Shown here one piece after another: positions 8,198-17,623 of a stretch of DNA of 47,492 nt. The notes under the pieces were generated by a model, which saw only the letters and a list, made by a program, of their open reading frames with translations, was not told the DNA's origin and searched no databases. Source of the DNA: Lichenibacterium minor (lineage in GTDB: Bacteria; Pseudomonadota; Alphaproteobacteria; Rhizobiales; Beijerinckiaceae); the NCBI RefSeq assembly GCF_004137685.1, contig NZ_QYBB01000033.1:1-47492 (forward strand). Direction: 5' to 3'. A program made the position numbers and the translations under genes. Positions within the stretch are counted from its first letter, which is position 1. Each line of letters starts with the position of its first letter.

Positions 8198-8303
8198 TCA
8201 GGCAGGCACGTCGAAGGCGCCGCGGTGGCCCATCTCGCGATGGGACTCCCGCGTCCGAGCCGTCATGCACGCCGGGTCCGGATCGATCGGGACAGAGGGG
8301 ACT

Positions 8304-8795
8304 TTGGATCGCTTCGTTTCGCACTTCACCAATCGGCTGGATGCCAAGGGTCGCGTGTCGATCCCGGCCTCCTTCCGGGCCGTGATGGCGCGGGACGGCT
8401 TCGAAGGATTGTACGTCTACCCATCGCTTTACGCGGATGCCCTGGACTGCGGCGGCCACGCCCTGCTTCGAGAGATCGACGCCCTGATGGCCCCGTTGTC
8501 GCCCTACTCGGAGGAATGGGACGCCTATGCGTCCACGCTCCACGGGGAAAGCGAGGTGCTGAAGCTGGACGGCGAGGGGCGTGTGATCCTCACGGAAAAG
8601 CTGAAGCATCACGCCGGCATCGCCTCGGAGGCGACGCTGGTGGGCCAGGGGCACAAGTTTCAGATCTGGGAGCCGGGACGGTTTCGCGCGCATTTGGAAG
8701 AGGCCAGACGCCGAGTGCGCGACCACCGAAAACAGCTCAGCTCCGGACATGCGGCGCAGACCACCGCACCGCAGCCTCCTGGAGCACGGGACTGA
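8304..8795 (+). CDS. mraZ: Transcriptional regulator MraZ
   Basis: DNA-binding repressor of the division and cell wall operon; forms ring oligomers that bind spaced TGGGN repeats. 163 residues from the TTG at 8304, with AGAGGGG a short distance upstream; an ATG at 8265 would add 13 residues without homology. Two AbrB-like domains each carry the DxxxR motif: DAKGR at 13-17 and DGEGR at 89-93. The C-terminus shows the family GQGHKFQIWEPGRF block. The stop codon overlaps the rsmH start. Its own operator sits about 105-140 bases upstream of the start. Confidence 0.95.
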   Translation: MDRFVSHFTNRLDAKGRVSIPASFRAVMARDGFEGLYVYPSLYADALDCGGHALLREIDALMAPLSPYSEEWDAYASTLHGESEVLKLDGEGRVILTEKLKHHAGIASEATLVGQGHKFQIWEPGRFRAHLEEARRRVRDHRKQLSSGHAAQTTAPQPPGARD

Positions 8796-9847
8796 TGTCG
8801 GATCGCGGCCCAGACGACGTTCTGGCCGCCGGCGGACCGATCCGGCATCGCCCCGTGCTCCGCGAGGAGGCCCTCGACGCGCTTTCGCTGCGGCGGGACG
8901 GCACCTACATCGACGGCACCTTCGGGGCCGGTGGCTACACCCGCGCCATGCTGGCCACGCCCGGCGTGCGGGTCGTGGCGCTGGACCGCGACCCGACCGC
9001 GATCGCGGACGGGGCCGCGCTCGCCGCTGCCGAGCCGCGCCTCACCCTCGTCGAAGCCCGCTTCGCGACGCTCGGCGCCGTCGTGGCCGATCTCGGCCTC
9101 GAGGGGGTCGACGGCGTGGTGCTGGACATCGGCGTGTCGTCCATGCAGTTCGACCGCGCCGAGCGCGGCTTCTCGTTCCGCTTCGACGGGCCGCTCGACA
9201 TGCGCATGGGCGGGGACGGGCCGTCGGCCGCCGACATCGTCAACGGCGCCGACGAGGGCGACCTCGCCGACATCCTGTTCCGCTACGGCGACGAGCGCGC
9301 GTCGCGCCGCATCGCGCGGGCCATCTGCTTCGACCGCAAGGCTTCGCCCTTCACGTCGACGAAGCAGCTCGCCGACATGATCGGCCGCGTGATGCCCGGC
9401 AAGCCCGGCGACATCCACCCGGCGACGCGCAGCTTCCAAGCGCTGCGCATCGCCGTCAACGACGAACTCGGCGAGCTCCACGACGCGCTCGAAGCGGCGG
9501 AGCGCGTGCTCGTGAGCGGCGGCCGGCTCGCGGTGGTGACCTTCCATTCGATCGAGGACCGGATCGTGAAGCGGTTCCTGCAGGCGCGCGCCGGGCGCGG
9601 CGACGGCGGCTCGCGCCACCTGCCGGCCGGCTCGGCGCGCCCGCCCGCCAGCTTCGCGCTGCCCGGCAAGCAGCCCATTCTGCCCGGCGACGCCGAAGTG
9701 GCGGCGAACCCGCGCGCCCGCTCGGCCAAGCTGCGCGTGGGCACCCGGACCGACGCGCCCCCCTGGGGCGCCGATCCCGCCGCTCGCGCGGCCGTGACGG
9801 TGGCCTGGTCGGGCCGGGCCGCGTTTCCTCACGCCAAGGGACGCTGA
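8795..9847 (+). CDS. rsmH: 16S rRNA (cytosine(1402)-N(4))-methyltransferase RsmH (MraW)
   Basis: SAM-dependent enzyme that N4-methylates C1402 of 16S rRNA. 350 residues from the ATG at 8795, which overlaps the mraZ TGA by one base (TGATG). The SAM-binding motif GTFGAGGYTR is at residues 41-50, followed by the LDIGVSSMQ motif and the HSIEDR motif near the C-terminus, all characteristic of RsmH. The longer upstream frame is non-homologous. Second gene of the dcw cluster, the usual position. Confidence 0.97.
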   Translation: MSDRGPDDVLAAGGPIRHRPVLREEALDALSLRRDGTYIDGTFGAGGYTRAMLATPGVRVVALDRDPTAIADGAALAAAEPRLTLVEARFATLGAVVADLGLEGVDGVVLDIGVSSMQFDRAERGFSFRFDGPLDMRMGGDGPSAADIVNGADEGDLADILFRYGDERASRRIARAICFDRKASPFTSTKQLADMIGRVMPGKPGDIHPATRSFQALRIAVNDELGELHDALEAAERVLVSGGRLAVVTFHSIEDRIVKRFLQARAGRGDGGSRHLPAGSARPPASFALPGKQPILPGDAEVAANPRARSAKLRVGTRTDAPPWGADPAARAAVTVAWSGRAAFPHAKGR

Positions 9848-9850
9848 GCC

Positions 9851-10258
9851 ATGCTGCGGATCCTCAACGTCCTCGCCGTCGCGGTGCTGATCGGCTCGGC
9901 GGTCTACGCCTATTCGGTCAAATACGAGACGATCCTCTACGCCGAGCAGATCATCAAAACGCGCCACCTGATCGCCCAGGAGCAGGACGGCATCGAGAAG
10001 CTCCAGGCCGAATGGGCGATCCTGACCCGTCCCGACCGGCTGGCCGCGCTGGCCGACCACGGCCTGAACCTGCAGAAGCTGTCGCTCGACCAGATCGTCC
10101 AGCCGGCCGACCTGCCCGACCCGCCGCCGAAGGTGGACTCCATCGGCCGCAAGCTCGACTCGCTGGGCCTCGGCGAGCCGACCGCGACGCCGAACGACAA
10201 GCGCGTCGCCGGCGGCGCCGCGACGCCTTCCTCCGCGACCCCGACAGCATCGAGATAG
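9851..10258 (+). CDS. ftsL: Cell division protein FtsL
   Basis: Small bitopic protein of the FtsQ-FtsL-FtsB septal complex. 135 residues with one membrane helix near the N-terminus (about residues 2-22) and then a heptad-like region (about 25-60) rich in Q, E and K. FtsL diverges quickly, so identification rests on size, topology and its place between rsmH and ftsI, together with the LTRPDRLAALA and LQKLSLDQI segments seen in alphaproteobacterial FtsL. The Pro/Ala-rich tail after residue ~85 is probably disordered. Confidence 0.88.
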   Translation: MLRILNVLAVAVLIGSAVYAYSVKYETILYAEQIIKTRHLIAQEQDGIEKLQAEWAILTRPDRLAALADHGLNLQKLSLDQIVQPADLPDPPPKVDSIGRKLDSLGLGEPTATPNDKRVAGGAATPSSATPTASR

Positions 10259-10265
10259 CGCCCGC

Positions 10266-12032
10266 ATGTCCGGCTCCCCCGATCCTTCCGCGCCGCCGTC
10301 CCCGCGGGGGCGCGTCGCCCAGGCCCGCCGCTTCCTGCGCGGCGTCTGCTCGACGCGCCTCGACAAGAGCGGCTTCCGCCTGCGCCTGATCGCCCTCGCC
10401 TTTGTGGGCGTCTACGGCGCGATCGACTTCAAGCTCGCCAAGCTCGGCCTGTCCAAGGAACCGCCGGCGAGCCTCAAGGCCGCCGCCTCCGACGCTGCGT
10501 CGGGCGCGCGCCCCGAGCTGCTCGACCGCAACGGCGGCGTGCTGGCGCAGGACATCAAGACCATGTCGGTCTTCGCCGAGCCGCGCCGACTCATCGACAA
10601 GGACGAAGCGGTGGAGCTGCTGTCCGCCGTGCTGCCGGACATCGACGCGACCGACCTGCGCAAGCGGCTCGGTTCCCGCAAGGGCTTCGTGTGGGTCAAG
10701 CGCGGCGTCACCGACAAGCAGCAGGAGGAAGTGTTCCGCCTGGGCCTGCCCGGCGTCGGCTTCCTGCCCGAGAACAAGCGCATCTACCCGAACGGGCCCG
10801 TCGGCGCCCACGTGCTGGGCTTCACCAACACCGACAACCAGGGCATCGCCGGCATCGAGAAGTGGGTCGACAACCAGGGCCTCGGCGACCTCAAGGGCGC
10901 TGGCTTCGACGTCACGCCGCAGGACCTGAAGCCCATCAGCCTGTCGCTCGACACCAAGGCCACCTTCGCGGTGCGCGAGGAGCTCGCCAAGGGCATCGAG
11001 CACTTCAAGGCCCAGGCGGGCTCGGCGGCGATCATGGACGTCAACACGGGCGAGATGATCGCCTACGTGTCGCTGCCCGACTACGACCCCAACAACCCCG
11101 TCGACGCGCTGAAGCCCGACCACATCAACCGGCTCAACGTCGGCACCTACGAGATGGGCTCGACCTTCAAGGCCATCTCGATCGCCATGGCGCTGGAGCT
11201 GAACAAGGTCACGCTGCGCTCGACCGTCGATGCTCGCGACAACCTGCGCTACGGTCGTTTCACCATCCACGACTTCCACGCGACCCATCGCGTGCTGACC
11301 GTTCCGGAAGTGTTCATCCATTCCTCGAACATCGGCACCGCCAAGATGGTGATGATGGTGGGCGTGGAGGGCCACAAGCAGTTCCTGCGCAAGATGGGCC
11401 AGCTCACCCGCCTGCAGACGGAGCTGCCCGAGACGGCGTCGCCGCAGATCCCCGGCCATTGGGGCGAGCTGAACTCCATGACGATCGCCTTCGGCCAGGG
11501 TCTCAACGTGACGCCGCTGCAGGCCATGATGGCGGTGGGGGCGCTCGCCAACGGCGGATACGAGATCACGCCGACCTTCCTCAAGCGCGACAAGCCGGAC
11601 GCCCGCGACGAGTCGCAGCGCGTCATCCGGCCGGAAGTGTCGGAAGGCCTGCGCTACCTGATGCGGGTCAACGCCACGCTGGGCTCGGCCAAGAAGATCG
11701 ACATCCCCGGCTATTTCGCGGGCGGCAAGACCGGCACGGCCGACAAGCTGATCCACGGCCATTATTCGAGCGACCGGGTGAACACGACCTTCATGTCGGT
11801 CGTGCCGGCCGACAAGCCGAAGTACCTGTTCTTCGTGATGATGGAGGACCCCCAGGCGGCCGAGGGCACCTACGGCTATCACACGGCGGCGTGGAACTCC
11901 GGCGACGTGTGCGGCAAGATCATGGAGCGCGTCGCGCCGCTGCTGAACCTGCCCCCGAACCTCAACCTGCCGACGAACCCCTTCCCGACGGTCGCGAAGC
12001 TCGGGATCGGCATGGACACGGTGCTGAGGTGA
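10266..12032 (+). CDS. ftsI: Peptidoglycan D,D-transpeptidase FtsI (PBP3)
   Basis: Class B penicillin-binding protein that crosslinks septal peptidoglycan with FtsW. 588 residues: cytoplasmic tail, membrane anchor at about 38-55, a non-catalytic dimerisation domain, then the transpeptidase. The three active-site motifs are present: S299TFK302 (nucleophile Ser and Lys), S353SN355 and K488TGT491. Starts seven bases after ftsL; its TGA overlaps the murE GTG by four bases. Active in the periplasm at the septum. Confidence 0.97.
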   Translation: MSGSPDPSAPPSPRGRVAQARRFLRGVCSTRLDKSGFRLRLIALAFVGVYGAIDFKLAKLGLSKEPPASLKAAASDAASGARPELLDRNGGVLAQDIKTMSVFAEPRRLIDKDEAVELLSAVLPDIDATDLRKRLGSRKGFVWVKRGVTDKQQEEVFRLGLPGVGFLPENKRIYPNGPVGAHVLGFTNTDNQGIAGIEKWVDNQGLGDLKGAGFDVTPQDLKPISLSLDTKATFAVREELAKGIEHFKAQAGSAAIMDVNTGEMIAYVSLPDYDPNNPVDALKPDHINRLNVGTYEMGSTFKAISIAMALELNKVTLRSTVDARDNLRYGRFTIHDFHATHRVLTVPEVFIHSSNIGTAKMVMMVGVEGHKQFLRKMGQLTRLQTELPETASPQIPGHWGELNSMTIAFGQGLNVTPLQAMMAVGALANGGYEITPTFLKRDKPDARDESQRVIRPEVSEGLRYLMRVNATLGSAKKIDIPGYFAGGKTGTADKLIHGHYSSDRVNTTFMSVVPADKPKYLFFVMMEDPQAAEGTYGYHTAAWNSGDVCGKIMERVAPLLNLPPNLNLPTNPFPTVAKLGIGMDTVLR

Positions 12033-13477
12033 GGCTCGGCGAGCTTCTGCCCGGCGCCGGTCTGGCGCCGGAGATCGCCGCGCGGGAGATCGCCGGGCTG
12101 ACGGCCGACAGCCGCACCTCGGCGCCCGGCTCCGTCTTCTTCGCCGTGCCGGGCGCCAAGGGCGACGGCTTCGGCCACGCCGCCGCGGCGGCGGCGGCGG
12201 GCGCCGTCGCGGTCGTGGCCGCGCGCCGGCCGGACCGGCTGCCGCTCGGCGTCGCGGTGGTCCTCGTGCCGGACGTGCGCCGCGCCCTGTCGGCGGCCGC
12301 GGCCCGGTTCAACCCGGGGCAGCCCGCCACGGTCGTCGCCGTCACGGGCACCAGCGGCAAGACGTCCGTGGCGGCCTTCGTGCGGCAGATCTGGGCTTCG
12401 ACCGGCTCCCGGGCGGCGTCGATGGGGACGCTCGGCATCGTGGCGCCGGACGGCGCCGTCTACGGCTCCCTGACGACGCCCGACCCTGTCACGCTTCATC
12501 GCGACCTCGACGGCCTGGCGCGGGACGGCGTCACCCACCTCGCGCTCGAAGCCTCCTCGCACGGGCTCGACCAGCACCGGCTCGACGGCGTGCGCCTCGC
12601 CGCCGCCGCCTTCACCAACCTGTCGCGCGACCACCTCGACTACCACCCCACGGTGGAGCACTACCTCGCCGCCAAGCTGCGCCTGTTCGTCGACCTGCTG
12701 GCGCCGGGCCGGCCGGCCGTGGTGGACGTGGACGGAGAAGCGGCACCCCGCGTGGTCGCCGCCGCCCGCGCCCGCGGCCTCGCCGTCGTGACGGTCGGTC
12801 GGGGCGGCGACGACATCCGCCTCCTGTCCGCGGAGCCCGACGGCTTCGCGATGCGGCTCGCGCTGCGCCACGGCGGCCGCGACCGCAGGCTCACCCTGCC
12901 CCTGGCCGGCACGTTCCAGGTGTCGAACGCCCTGGTGGCGGCCGGCCTGTGCATCGCGACCGGCACGCCGCCGGACGCCGCCTTCGCGGCCCTGGAGGGC
13001 CTCGTCGGCGCGCCGGGGCGCCTCGAGCGGGTGGGCGAGCGCCGCGGCGCCCCCATCGTGGTCGACTACGCCCACAAGCCCGACGCGCTGGAAAAGGTGC
13101 TCCTGACCCTGCGCCCCTACGCGCCCGGCCGCCTGATCGTGGTCTTCGGCTGCGGCGGCGACCGCGACCCCGGCAAGCGCCCCATCATGGGCGAGATCGC
13201 GGCCCGCCTCGCGGACGTCGTCCTCGTCACCGACGACAACCCGCGCTCCGAGGACCCGGCGTCCATCCGTGCCGCCATCCTGGCGGCGGCGCCGGGTGCG
13301 ACCGAGGTCGCCGACCGCGCCGACGCCATCGCGCGGGCGGTCGGCCTGCTGGAGCCGGGCGACGCGCTGGTGGTCGCCGGAAAGGGCCACGAGACCGGAC
13401 AAACCGCGCGGGGCATCACCCTGCCCTTTTCCGACGCCGCGGCGGTCGCCGCGGCCCTGCAAAGGCTGCCCGCATGA
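12029..13477 (+). CDS. murE: UDP-MurNAc-tripeptide synthetase MurE (meso-DAP adding)
   Basis: Adds the third stem-peptide residue to UDP-MurNAc-L-Ala-D-Glu in the cytoplasm. 482 residues from a GTG overlapping the ftsI stop (GTGA). Mur-ligase ATP loop GTSGKTS at 107-113, the carbamylated-lysine region around AKLRLF (K216), and GCGGDRDPGKRP are visible. The DNPR motif at 403-406 predicts meso-diaminopimelate rather than lysine, as expected for a Gram-negative. The longer frame that runs into ftsI is a shadow. It overlaps murF by four bases. Confidence 0.97.
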   Translation: MRLGELLPGAGLAPEIAAREIAGLTADSRTSAPGSVFFAVPGAKGDGFGHAAAAAAAGAVAVVAARRPDRLPLGVAVVLVPDVRRALSAAAARFNPGQPATVVAVTGTSGKTSVAAFVRQIWASTGSRAASMGTLGIVAPDGAVYGSLTTPDPVTLHRDLDGLARDGVTHLALEASSHGLDQHRLDGVRLAAAAFTNLSRDHLDYHPTVEHYLAAKLRLFVDLLAPGRPAVVDVDGEAAPRVVAAARARGLAVVTVGRGGDDIRLLSAEPDGFAMRLALRHGGRDRRLTLPLAGTFQVSNALVAAGLCIATGTPPDAAFAALEGLVGAPGRLERVGERRGAPIVVDYAHKPDALEKVLLTLRPYAPGRLIVVFGCGGDRDPGKRPIMGEIAARLADVVLVTDDNPRSEDPASIRAAILAAAPGATEVADRADAIARAVGLLEPGDALVVAGKGHETGQTARGITLPFSDAAAVAAALQRLPA

Positions 13478-14904
13478 GCAACGCCCCCCTCTGGTCGGGG
13501 CTCGGCCTCGTCACAGCGCTCGACGCCCGCGTCAGCGGCACGCCGCCCCTGGACGGCATCACGGGGATCTCGATCGACACCCGCAGCGTGAAGGGCGGCG
13601 AGCTGTTCGTCGCCATCCGGGGCGACGTGCACGACGGCCACGACTTCGTGCGCGCCGCCTTCGACGCGGGGGCCGCCGCCGCCGTGGTCGACGAGGCCCA
13701 CGCGCCGGAGCTCGCCGGCCTGCCCTGCCTCTACGTCGTCGACGACGCCCTGCGGGCGCTGGAGCGGCTCGGCGCCGCTGCGCGGGCGCGCTCGGCGGCG
13801 CGGATCGTCGCCGTCACGGGCTCGGTCGGCAAGACCACCGTCAAGGAAGCGCTGCGCCTCGTCATGTCGGATGCCGGGCCGACCCACGCCTCGGCGGCCT
13901 CGTTCAACAACCATTGGGGGGTCCCGCTCACGCTGGCGCGCCTGCCCGCCGACGCGCGCTACGGCGTGTTCGAGATCGGCATGAACCACGCGGGCGAGAT
14001 CACGCCGCTCGTCGCCATGGTCCGGCCGCAGATCGCCGTGGTCACCACCGTGGCGGCGGCTCACCTGGAGCATTTCGCCTCCGTGGACGCGATCGCCGAC
14101 GCCAAGGCGGAGATCTTTTCCGGCCTGGCCCCGGGCGGCCTCGCCGTGATCAACCGCGACATCGACACCTATGGCCGCCTGCGCGCCGCCGCGGACGCGT
14201 CGCCGGCCGCGCATGTGCTGACCTTCGGCGAGCATCCGGAGGCCGACGCGCGGCTCGAGCGCTTCGCGCCGACCCGCGACGGCTGCGAGGTGGGCGCGCG
14301 CGTGCTCGGCCGCCGCATCGATTTCCGCCTCGGCGCGCCCGGCCGCCACCTCGCCGTCAACGCGCTGGCGGTGCTGCTGGCGGCGCGCGGCGCCGGCATC
14401 GACCCCGAAGGCGCGGCGGATTCGCTCGGCCGCTTCACGGTCGGCCAGGGCCGGGGCGCCCGCACGGCCCTGCGGCTGCCGGAAGGCGACGCGACTCTGA
14501 TCGACGAAAGCTACAACGCCAACCCGACCTCGATGCGGGCGGCGCTGGAGGTGCTGGCCACGACGGCGCCTTCCGGCACCGGCCGCCGCGTCGCGGTGAT
14601 CGGCGACATGCTGGAGCTCGGCGGCGACGCGGACCGGCTCCACGCCGAACTGCTGCCCGACCTCGAAGCGGCCGGCGTCGATCTCGTCTTCGCGGCCGGG
14701 CCTCTCAGTCACGCCCTGTTCAGCCGCCTGCCCGCGGGAATGCGAGGCTTGTGGGGGGACACCGCCAAGGCTATCGAAGGCGCCCTCGCGGACGGCATCC
14801 GGGCCGGCGACGTCGTGATGGTGAAGGGCTCCAACGGGAGCCGGATGGGGCCGCTCGTCGCGGGCCTGAAGGACCGGTTCCGCTCCACGCCGGCGGTCCG
14901 CTGA
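13474..14904 (+). CDS. murF: UDP-MurNAc-tripeptide:D-Ala-D-Ala ligase MurF
   Basis: Last cytoplasmic peptide ligation, adding D-Ala-D-Ala (made by Ddl) to UDP-MurNAc-tripeptide. 476 residues from ATG 13474 overlapping the murE stop (ATGA). The ATP loop is GSVGKTT at 116-122; FNNHWGVPLT, FEIGMNHAGEI and DESYNANPTSM are strong MurF blocks. Eight bases separate it from mraY. No anomalies seen. Confidence 0.97.
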   Translation: MSNAPLWSGLGLVTALDARVSGTPPLDGITGISIDTRSVKGGELFVAIRGDVHDGHDFVRAAFDAGAAAAVVDEAHAPELAGLPCLYVVDDALRALERLGAAARARSAARIVAVTGSVGKTTVKEALRLVMSDAGPTHASAASFNNHWGVPLTLARLPADARYGVFEIGMNHAGEITPLVAMVRPQIAVVTTVAAAHLEHFASVDAIADAKAEIFSGLAPGGLAVINRDIDTYGRLRAAADASPAAHVLTFGEHPEADARLERFAPTRDGCEVGARVLGRRIDFRLGAPGRHLAVNALAVLLAARGAGIDPEGAADSLGRFTVGQGRGARTALRLPEGDATLIDESYNANPTSMRAALEVLATTAPSGTGRRVAVIGDMLELGGDADRLHAELLPDLEAAGVDLVFAAGPLSHALFSRLPAGMRGLWGDTAKAIEGALADGIRAGDVVMVKGSNGSRMGPLVAGLKDRFRSTPAVR

Positions 14905-14912
14905 GGGATTCC

Positions 14913-15989
14913 ATGCTCACCTGGCTCACCGAACTGTCCGGCTATTTCAGCCCGCTCAACCTGTTCCGATACCTCACCTTCCGGACCATCGGCGCCACCG
15001 CCACGGCGGCGCTGTTCGTGTTCTTCTTCGGCCCGGGCATCATCGCGGCGCTGCGCATCAAGCAGGGCAAGGGCCAGCCGATCCGCACGGACGGGCCCGA
15101 CCACCTGAAGAAGCGCGGCACGCCCACCATGGGGGGGCTGATGATCCTGTCGGGCCTCGTGGTGTCGACGCTGCTGTGGGCGAACCTGCGCAGCCCCTAC
15201 GTGTGGATCGTGCTGCTGGTCACGCTCGGCTTCGGCATGATCGGCTTCTACGACGACTACCTGAAGGTGACGAAGCAGACCCACGCGGGCTTCGCCGGGC
15301 GGGCGCGCCTCGCGCTGGAAGCCCTGATCGCGCTCGTCGCCTGCTGGGCCATGACGGCCGTGGGACCCTCCTCCACGACGGCCCTGTACCTGCCCTTCAT
15401 CAACGGGATCGTGGTCGACTTCGGCATCTTCTTCGTCGTCTTCGGGGCCTTCATCATCGTGGGTTTCGGCAACGCCGTGAACCTGACCGACGGCCTCGAC
15501 GGCCTCGCCATCGTGCCGGTGATCATCGCCACGGGCGCGTTCGGCATCATCGCCTACTGCACCGGCAACCTGTTCTACGCGTCCTATCTCGGCATCCACC
15601 ACGTGCCGCAGACGGGCGACCTGCTGGTCATCGCGGGCGCGGTGGCGGGGGCCGGCATCGGCTTCCTGTGGTTCAACGCGCCGCCCGCGCAGATCTTCAT
15701 GGGCGACACGGGCTCGCTGGCGCTGGGCGGCCTCATCGGCACGGTCGCGGTCGCCATCAAGCACGAGGTCGTGCTGCTCATCGTCGGCGGCCTCTTCGTG
15801 ATGGAAGCGCTGTCGGTCATCGTCCAGGTCGGGTCGTTCAAGCTGACCGGCAAGCGGGTGTTCCGCATGGCGCCGATCCACCACCACTTCGAGAAGCTCG
15901 GATGGTCGGAGCCGCAGATCGTGATGCGCTTCTGGATCGTGTCCTTCGTGCTGGCCCTGCTCGGCCTGTCGACCCTGAAGGTGCGCTGA
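14913..15989 (+). CDS. mraY: Phospho-N-acetylmuramoyl-pentapeptide transferase MraY
   Basis: Integral membrane enzyme that moves phospho-MurNAc-pentapeptide onto undecaprenyl phosphate, forming lipid I. 358 residues with about ten membrane helices. Catalytic and Mg-binding motifs are present: the Asp pair D114-D115 in FYDDYLK, NLTDGLDG at 190-197, and the APIHHHFEK loop near the C-terminus. Starts eight bases after murF. It uses the carrier lipid recycled by UppP, also encoded in this window. Confidence 0.98.
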   Translation: MLTWLTELSGYFSPLNLFRYLTFRTIGATATAALFVFFFGPGIIAALRIKQGKGQPIRTDGPDHLKKRGTPTMGGLMILSGLVVSTLLWANLRSPYVWIVLLVTLGFGMIGFYDDYLKVTKQTHAGFAGRARLALEALIALVACWAMTAVGPSSTTALYLPFINGIVVDFGIFFVVFGAFIIVGFGNAVNLTDGLDGLAIVPVIIATGAFGIIAYCTGNLFYASYLGIHHVPQTGDLLVIAGAVAGAGIGFLWFNAPPAQIFMGDTGSLALGGLIGTVAVAIKHEVVLLIVGGLFVMEALSVIVQVGSFKLTGKRVFRMAPIHHHFEKLGWSEPQIVMRFWIVSFVLALLGLSTLKVR

Positions 15990-15993
15990 CGCC

Positions 15994-17415
15994 ATGACGC
16001 CCGTAACGCATTGCGCCGGGCGCACCCTCGCGCTCTTCGGCCTCGGCGGCTCCGGCCTCGCCACCGCGGACGCGCTCCGCGCCGGCGGCGCCCGCGTGGT
16101 CTGCTGGGACGACGCCGAAGCGTCCCGGGCGAAGGCGGAAGCGGCCGGCCACGAGGTGTCGGACCTGCGGACCGTCGACTGGTCCGGCGTGGCCTCGCTG
16201 GTGCTCACGCCCGGCGTGCCGCTCACCCACCCGGAGCCGCACTGGTCGGCGACGCTCGCCGCGGCGGCGGGCGTCGAGATCGTCGGCGACGTCGAGCTGT
16301 TCTGCCGCGAGCGGGCCGCGATCGCGCCCGGCGCCGAACTGGTCGCCATCACGGGCACCAACGGCAAGTCCACCACCACGGCGCTGACCGCGCACCTGTT
16401 CCGCTCCGCCGGACGGGACGTGCAGATGGGCGGCAACATCGGCACCGCCGTGCTGGCGCTGGAGCCGCCGGCCGCCGGCCGCCTCCACGTGCTGGAAGTC
16501 TCGTCCTACCAGATCGACCTGGCGCCGGGCCTCGCCCCCACGGTCGGCATGCTGCTCAACCTCAGCCCCGACCACATCGACCGCCACGGCACCTTCGAAA
16601 ACTACGCCGCCGTGAAGGAGCGGTTGATCGCGCGCTCGGAGCGGTCGCTCGTCGGGGTCGACGACCCGGCCTGCGCCGACGTGTTCGAGCGCGCGGTGGA
16701 GCGCGAAATGCGGCTCCACGCCCGGCACCTCGGCCCGTCCGGCCGGCACCTCCCCGTGTCGGTCCGCCAGGACCTGCCGACGGGCGTGTCGCTGTCGGGC
16801 GGCCACATGGTGCTGATGCGGCCCTACGACGGGCGCGAGCGCCTGCTCGGCGGGGTCGACGGCATCTCGACGCTGCGCGGGCTCCACAACGCCCAGAACG
16901 CCTGCTTCGCCGCCGCCTGCGCCGACCTGCTCGGCCTCAGGGCCGCCGACGCGCACGTCATCCAGAACGGCCTCAACACCTTCGGCGGCCTCCCGCACCG
17001 CATGGAGGAGGTGGGGCGCTCGGGCAACACGCTGTTCATCAACGATTCCAAGGCCACCAACGCTGATTCCGCCGAAAAGGCGCTGCTGTCCTTCGACCGC
17101 GTGCATTGGATCCTCGGCGGCGTGCCGAAGGCGGGCGGCATCGAAGCGCTCGTGCCGCTCTTCGACCGGGTCGCGCGCGCCTACCTGATCGGCGACGCGG
17201 CGGACGAGTTCGCGCGCACGTTGAGCGGGCGCGCGCTCAGCCGCCGCTGCGGCACGCTCGCGAAGGCGGTCGCGGCGGCTGCGGCCGATGCGCGTCAAGC
17301 TCCCGGTAACCAAACCGTGTTGTTCTCGCCGGCATGCGCCTCCTTCGACCAGTTCAGGAACTTCGAAGCGCGCGGCGACGCTTTCCGGGCGCTCGTCTCC
17401 GAACTCGCGATCTGA
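15994..17415 (+). CDS. murD: UDP-MurNAc-L-alanine:D-glutamate ligase MurD
   Basis: Second Mur ligase, adding D-glutamate in the cytoplasm. 473 residues with the ATP loop GTNGKSTTT at 121-129 and an N-terminal Rossmann-like GLGGSGLAT motif. NDSKATNADSAEKAL and the late LFSPACASFDQF block fix the family. It begins four bases after mraY. A 208-base gap to ftsW follows, the first real break in the cluster, where I could not find a convincing promoter. Confidence 0.96.
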   Translation: MTPVTHCAGRTLALFGLGGSGLATADALRAGGARVVCWDDAEASRAKAEAAGHEVSDLRTVDWSGVASLVLTPGVPLTHPEPHWSATLAAAAGVEIVGDVELFCRERAAIAPGAELVAITGTNGKSTTTALTAHLFRSAGRDVQMGGNIGTAVLALEPPAAGRLHVLEVSSYQIDLAPGLAPTVGMLLNLSPDHIDRHGTFENYAAVKERLIARSERSLVGVDDPACADVFERAVEREMRLHARHLGPSGRHLPVSVRQDLPTGVSLSGGHMVLMRPYDGRERLLGGVDGISTLRGLHNAQNACFAAACADLLGLRAADAHVIQNGLNTFGGLPHRMEEVGRSGNTLFINDSKATNADSAEKALLSFDRVHWILGGVPKAGGIEALVPLFDRVARAYLIGDAADEFARTLSGRALSRRCGTLAKAVAAAAADARQAPGNQTVLFSPACASFDQFRNFEARGDAFRALVSELAI

Positions 17416-17623
17416 TCGCTCCACGATCGGGCTCCGGACGGGTTCCACCCCGCCCTCGCCCTGAGCGGTGGCCGGAAGCGCCGTGCCGAAGCACGCAGGA
17501 CGTCGCCGCTCCCGCGCGGCCGGCGCCTGCAGCCTTCGGCGCGGGTGCCCCGCGCCCTGCCCGGGACGAGGGACGACGTGGGGCTCCGTTTCACCGCCCG
17601 ATGTGTGCCGCCAGGAGTCCCGC

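Larger units (their letters stand above)
7754..8303 (+). other. 550-base region without a gene, between rnpB and mraZ
   Basis: No convincing reading frame on either strand. Its recognisable contents are a perfect DnaA box at 7911-7919, a sigma-70-type promoter at 8158-8186 and an MraZ-type repeat operator at 8163-8197. A lone TTAACC half-site (about 8098) is not a full CtrA site. The rest is GC-rich and I see nothing else in it. Confidence 0.7.

Noticed and set aside
8660..10366. 568-codon minus-strand frame across rsmH and ftsL
   Set aside because: Antisense to well-identified genes; Asp/His/Val-rich shadow pattern with no domain.
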